From Variovorax sp. PBL-E5 (lineage in GTDB: Bacteria; Pseudomonadota; Gammaproteobacteria; Burkholderiales; Burkholderiaceae_C), in NCBI RefSeq assembly GCF_901827185.1, contig NZ_LR594671.1:1798001-1862000 (forward strand): 64,000 bases of DNA, given 5' to 3'. Below the pieces are notes generated by a model. The model was not told the DNA's origin, searched no databases, and was given only the letters and a program-made list of their open reading frames with translations. Made by a program: the position numbers and the translations under genes. The stretch's first letter is position 1. Every line of letters starts with the position of its first letter. Below, piece by piece: positions 62,640-64,000 of this stretch.

Positions 62640-63554
62640 GTGTCGTCCCCGTCCATGGTCGAAGGCCCGCAGGCGCTGCGTGCGCTGATGGCCGAGATCG
62701 GCCCGCGCTGGGCGCTCGACCTGCGCGGCAACAGCCAGCGTGTGAAGGACGCCTATGCGCCGCTGCTCGCCAGCGCGCCGAAGGCGGGCATCGCGGTCGC
62801 GCGCGATCTGGCCTACGGCACGCATGCGCGGCAGGTGATGGACATCTTCACGCCGGCCGATGCGGCGCGGGCGCCGGTGGTGGTGTTCGTCCATGGCGGT
62901 GCCTTCGTGCGAGGCGACAAGCGCGCGAGCGACGAGATCTACGACAACGTCCTCTACTGGTTCGCACGCCAGGGCTGCGTCGGCGTCAACCTCGAATACC
63001 GGCTCGCGCCGGAGGCGGCGTACCCCGACGGCACGCGCGACGTGGCGCAGGCGATGGCCTGGCTGAAGATGCATGTGGCGCAGCACGGCGGCGATCCGGC
63101 GCGCATGCTGCTGGTGGGCCATTCGGCCGGCGGCACGCATGTGGCGAGCTACGCCTTCGCGCCGATGTGGGCGGAGGGCTGCCATGCGCAGGCGGTCGTG
63201 CTGGTGTCGGCGCGCCTGCGGGCCGACCAGTTGCCCGGGAACCCGAATGCGGCCGGTGTCAAAGCCTACTTCGGCGACGACGCGTCGCTCTACGAGCAGC
63301 GCTCGCCGGTGAGCTTCGCAGCCCACGGCACGCTGCCGGCCCTGATCGTGACGGCGGAGTTCGAGAATCCGCTGCTCGACGTCTACGGGCTCGAATTCGC
63401 GCACCGGATGGCGGCGGCGCGCGGGCATGCGCCGCGCTACCTGCAGATGAAGGGCCATAACCACATGTCGATCGTGGCCCATTTCAATGGCGGCGAAGAG
63501 ACGCTGGGCCGGGAAATCATGGACTTCTTCTCGGCGCTTGCGCCAGCCGGCTGA
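62640..63554 (+). CDS. alpha/beta hydrolase (HSL/carboxylesterase-like)
   Basis: The 304-residue serine hydrolase has oxyanion-hole motif VFVHGGAFVRGDK, nucleophile in LLVGHSAGGTHVAS (G-H-S-A-G-G), acid residue around FENPLLDVYG and His in KGHNHMSIV. Similarity is to carboxylesterase/BD-FAE and kynurenine-formamidase-like hydrolases. The start is GTG 62640, 4 bp after the Bug gene, or ATG 62655; neither has a clear ribosome-binding site. It is last in the diiron-Bug-hydrolase operon, so it may process the oxygenase product or substrate ester. Confidence 0.82.
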   Translation: MSSPSMVEGPQALRALMAEIGPRWALDLRGNSQRVKDAYAPLLASAPKAGIAVARDLAYGTHARQVMDIFTPADAARAPVVVFVHGGAFVRGDKRASDEIYDNVLYWFARQGCVGVNLEYRLAPEAAYPDGTRDVAQAMAWLKMHVAQHGGDPARMLLVGHSAGGTHVASYAFAPMWAEGCHAQAVVLVSARLRADQLPGNPNAAGVKAYFGDDASLYEQRSPVSFAAHGTLPALIVTAEFENPLLDVYGLEFAHRMAAARGHAPRYLQMKGHNHMSIVAHFNGGEETLGREIMDFFSALAPAG

Positions 63555-63576
63555 GGAGGATACTTGCGGCACATTG

Positions 63577-63604
63577 CTTGAATTCCCTGCGGCCAGCCCG
63601 ACAT
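63577..63604 (+). promoter_or_regulatory. sigma-32-like heat-shock promoter of clpB
   Basis: CTTGAA (63577-63582), a 14-bp spacer and CCCGACAT (63597-63604) resemble the sigma-32 consensus CTTGAA-N13-17-CCCCATNT. It is 22 bp before the clpB start. Confidence 0.65.
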
Positions 63605-63625
63605 GCCGGGATATCGGAGTCATTC

Positions 63626-64000
63626 ATGCGCCAAGACAAACTCACCACCAAATTCCAGGAAGCCCTCGGCGACGCGCAGTCGCTCGCCCTCGGCAACGAC
63701 AACGCCTACATCGAACCCGTCCATCTGCTGGTCGCCATGCTGCGCCAGAACGAAGGCCCCCGCGCCCTGCTCGAACGCGCCGGTGCCAACGTGCCCGGCC
63801 TGCTGCAGGCGGCCGAGGCGGCGATCAAGAAACTGCCGCAGGTGCAGGGCCATGACCAGGTCCAGGTCGGCCCCGAACTCGGCAAACTGCTGCAGGCGAC
63901 CGAGAAGGAAGCCATCAAGCGCAACGACCAGTTCATCGCCGGCGAGCTGTTCCTGCTCGCCGTGGCCGACAGCAAGGCCGACATCGGCAACCTCGCGCGC
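63626..64000 (+). CDS. clpB: ATP-dependent chaperone ClpB (5' part, runs off the window)
   Basis: The first 125 residues of ClpB are present, covering most of the N-terminal Clp_N domain: MRQDKLTTKFQEALGDAQSLAL, NAYIEPVHLLVAMLRQNEG and the second repeat around LGKLLQATEKEAIKRNDQFIAGE. ClpB is the AAA+ disaggregase that works with DnaK. The nucleotide-binding domains are outside the window. A sigma-32-like promoter directly upstream fits its heat-shock control. Start ATG 63626 has CGGAG about ten bases before it. Confidence 0.93.
   Translation, partial: MRQDKLTTKFQEALGDAQSLALGNDNAYIEPVHLLVAMLRQNEGPRALLERAGANVPGLLQAAEAAIKKLPQVQGHDQVQVGPELGKLLQATEKEAIKRNDQFIAGELFLLAVADSKADIGNLAR

Noticed and set aside
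1..64000. CRISPR arrays, insertion sequences, prophage or toxin-antitoxin modules
   Set aside because: No regular repeat-spacer pattern, transposase, integrase or phage gene was seen on either strand.

Overview
The window is GC-rich, densely packed bacterial chromosome with no mobile element, CRISPR array or rRNA. Gene content and order (surE-pcm-nlpD-rpoS, rpsF-priB-rpsR-rplI-dnaB, ppsR/ppsA, alaminotransferase-hom-thrC-mobB-moeA-moaD, EarP next to an Arg32-type EF-P, a Bug/TctC binding protein) point to a betaproteobacterium of the Burkholderiales, most likely Comamonadaceae and probably close to Variovorax. The genus is an inference from gene content; no database was searched.

Layout. 0-6.4 kb: pncB, an NhaD-like antiporter, a 2-hydroxyacid dehydrogenase, rmuC and an MFS transporter. 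6.4-9.1 kb (minus): LOG-family protein, efp and earP. 9.1-13.9 kb: uvrC, pgsA, an EamA exporter and a tartrate-dehydrogenase-like enzyme. 13.9-17.0 kb: HU, tRNA-Val(UAC), ppiD, tRNA-His(GUG) and an H-NS-like protein, separated by clear promoters and terminators. 17.1-23.9 kb: a quinone oxidoreductase, the surE-pcm-nlpD-rpoS stationary-phase cluster, rlmD and a Bax-inhibitor-like membrane protein.

23.9-38.3 kb is an iron and redox island: a GlcG/HbpS-like protein, hemP, exbD, exbB, tonB, a possible 24-residue membrane miniprotein, bfd, a PiuC-type dioxygenase and a catecholate-type TonB-dependent receptor. Then comes a five-gene minus-strand operon (PepSY membrane protein, DUF2271 protein with a flavinylation motif, DUF4198 protein, ApbE flavin transferase, membrane-anchored flavodoxin/FNR reductase), followed by bacterioferritin and divergent ahpC-ahpF. 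Fur-like boxes precede hemP, the receptor, the PepSY operon and ahpC. At ahpC the Fur-like box overlaps a textbook OxyR half-site. The five-gene operon is the most interesting system here: read together, it looks like a transmembrane electron-transfer chain that uses covalently bound FMN in the periplasm, plausibly to reduce ferric iron delivered by the neighbouring receptor.

38.3-51.9 kb: FUSC transporter with a MarR regulator, ppsR/ppsA, a lineage-specific hypothetical gene, the ribosomal/primosomal cluster with dnaB (a perfect DnaA box lies in its leader), a YafY/GyrI-like/glyoxalase trio, a PIN-PhoH ATPase, bcp and a Mth938-like protein. 52-64 kb: alanine-type aminotransferase, hom, thrC, molybdenum-cofactor genes (mobB, moeA, moaD, moaE, with a DapA-like gene inserted on the opposite strand), a LysR regulator divergent from a diiron oxygenase-Bug protein-hydrolase operon, and the start of clpB behind a sigma-32-like promoter. 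A dispersed intergenic repeat with three small hairpins occurs at 11.1 kb and 48.9 kb, with a fragment at 47.9 kb.
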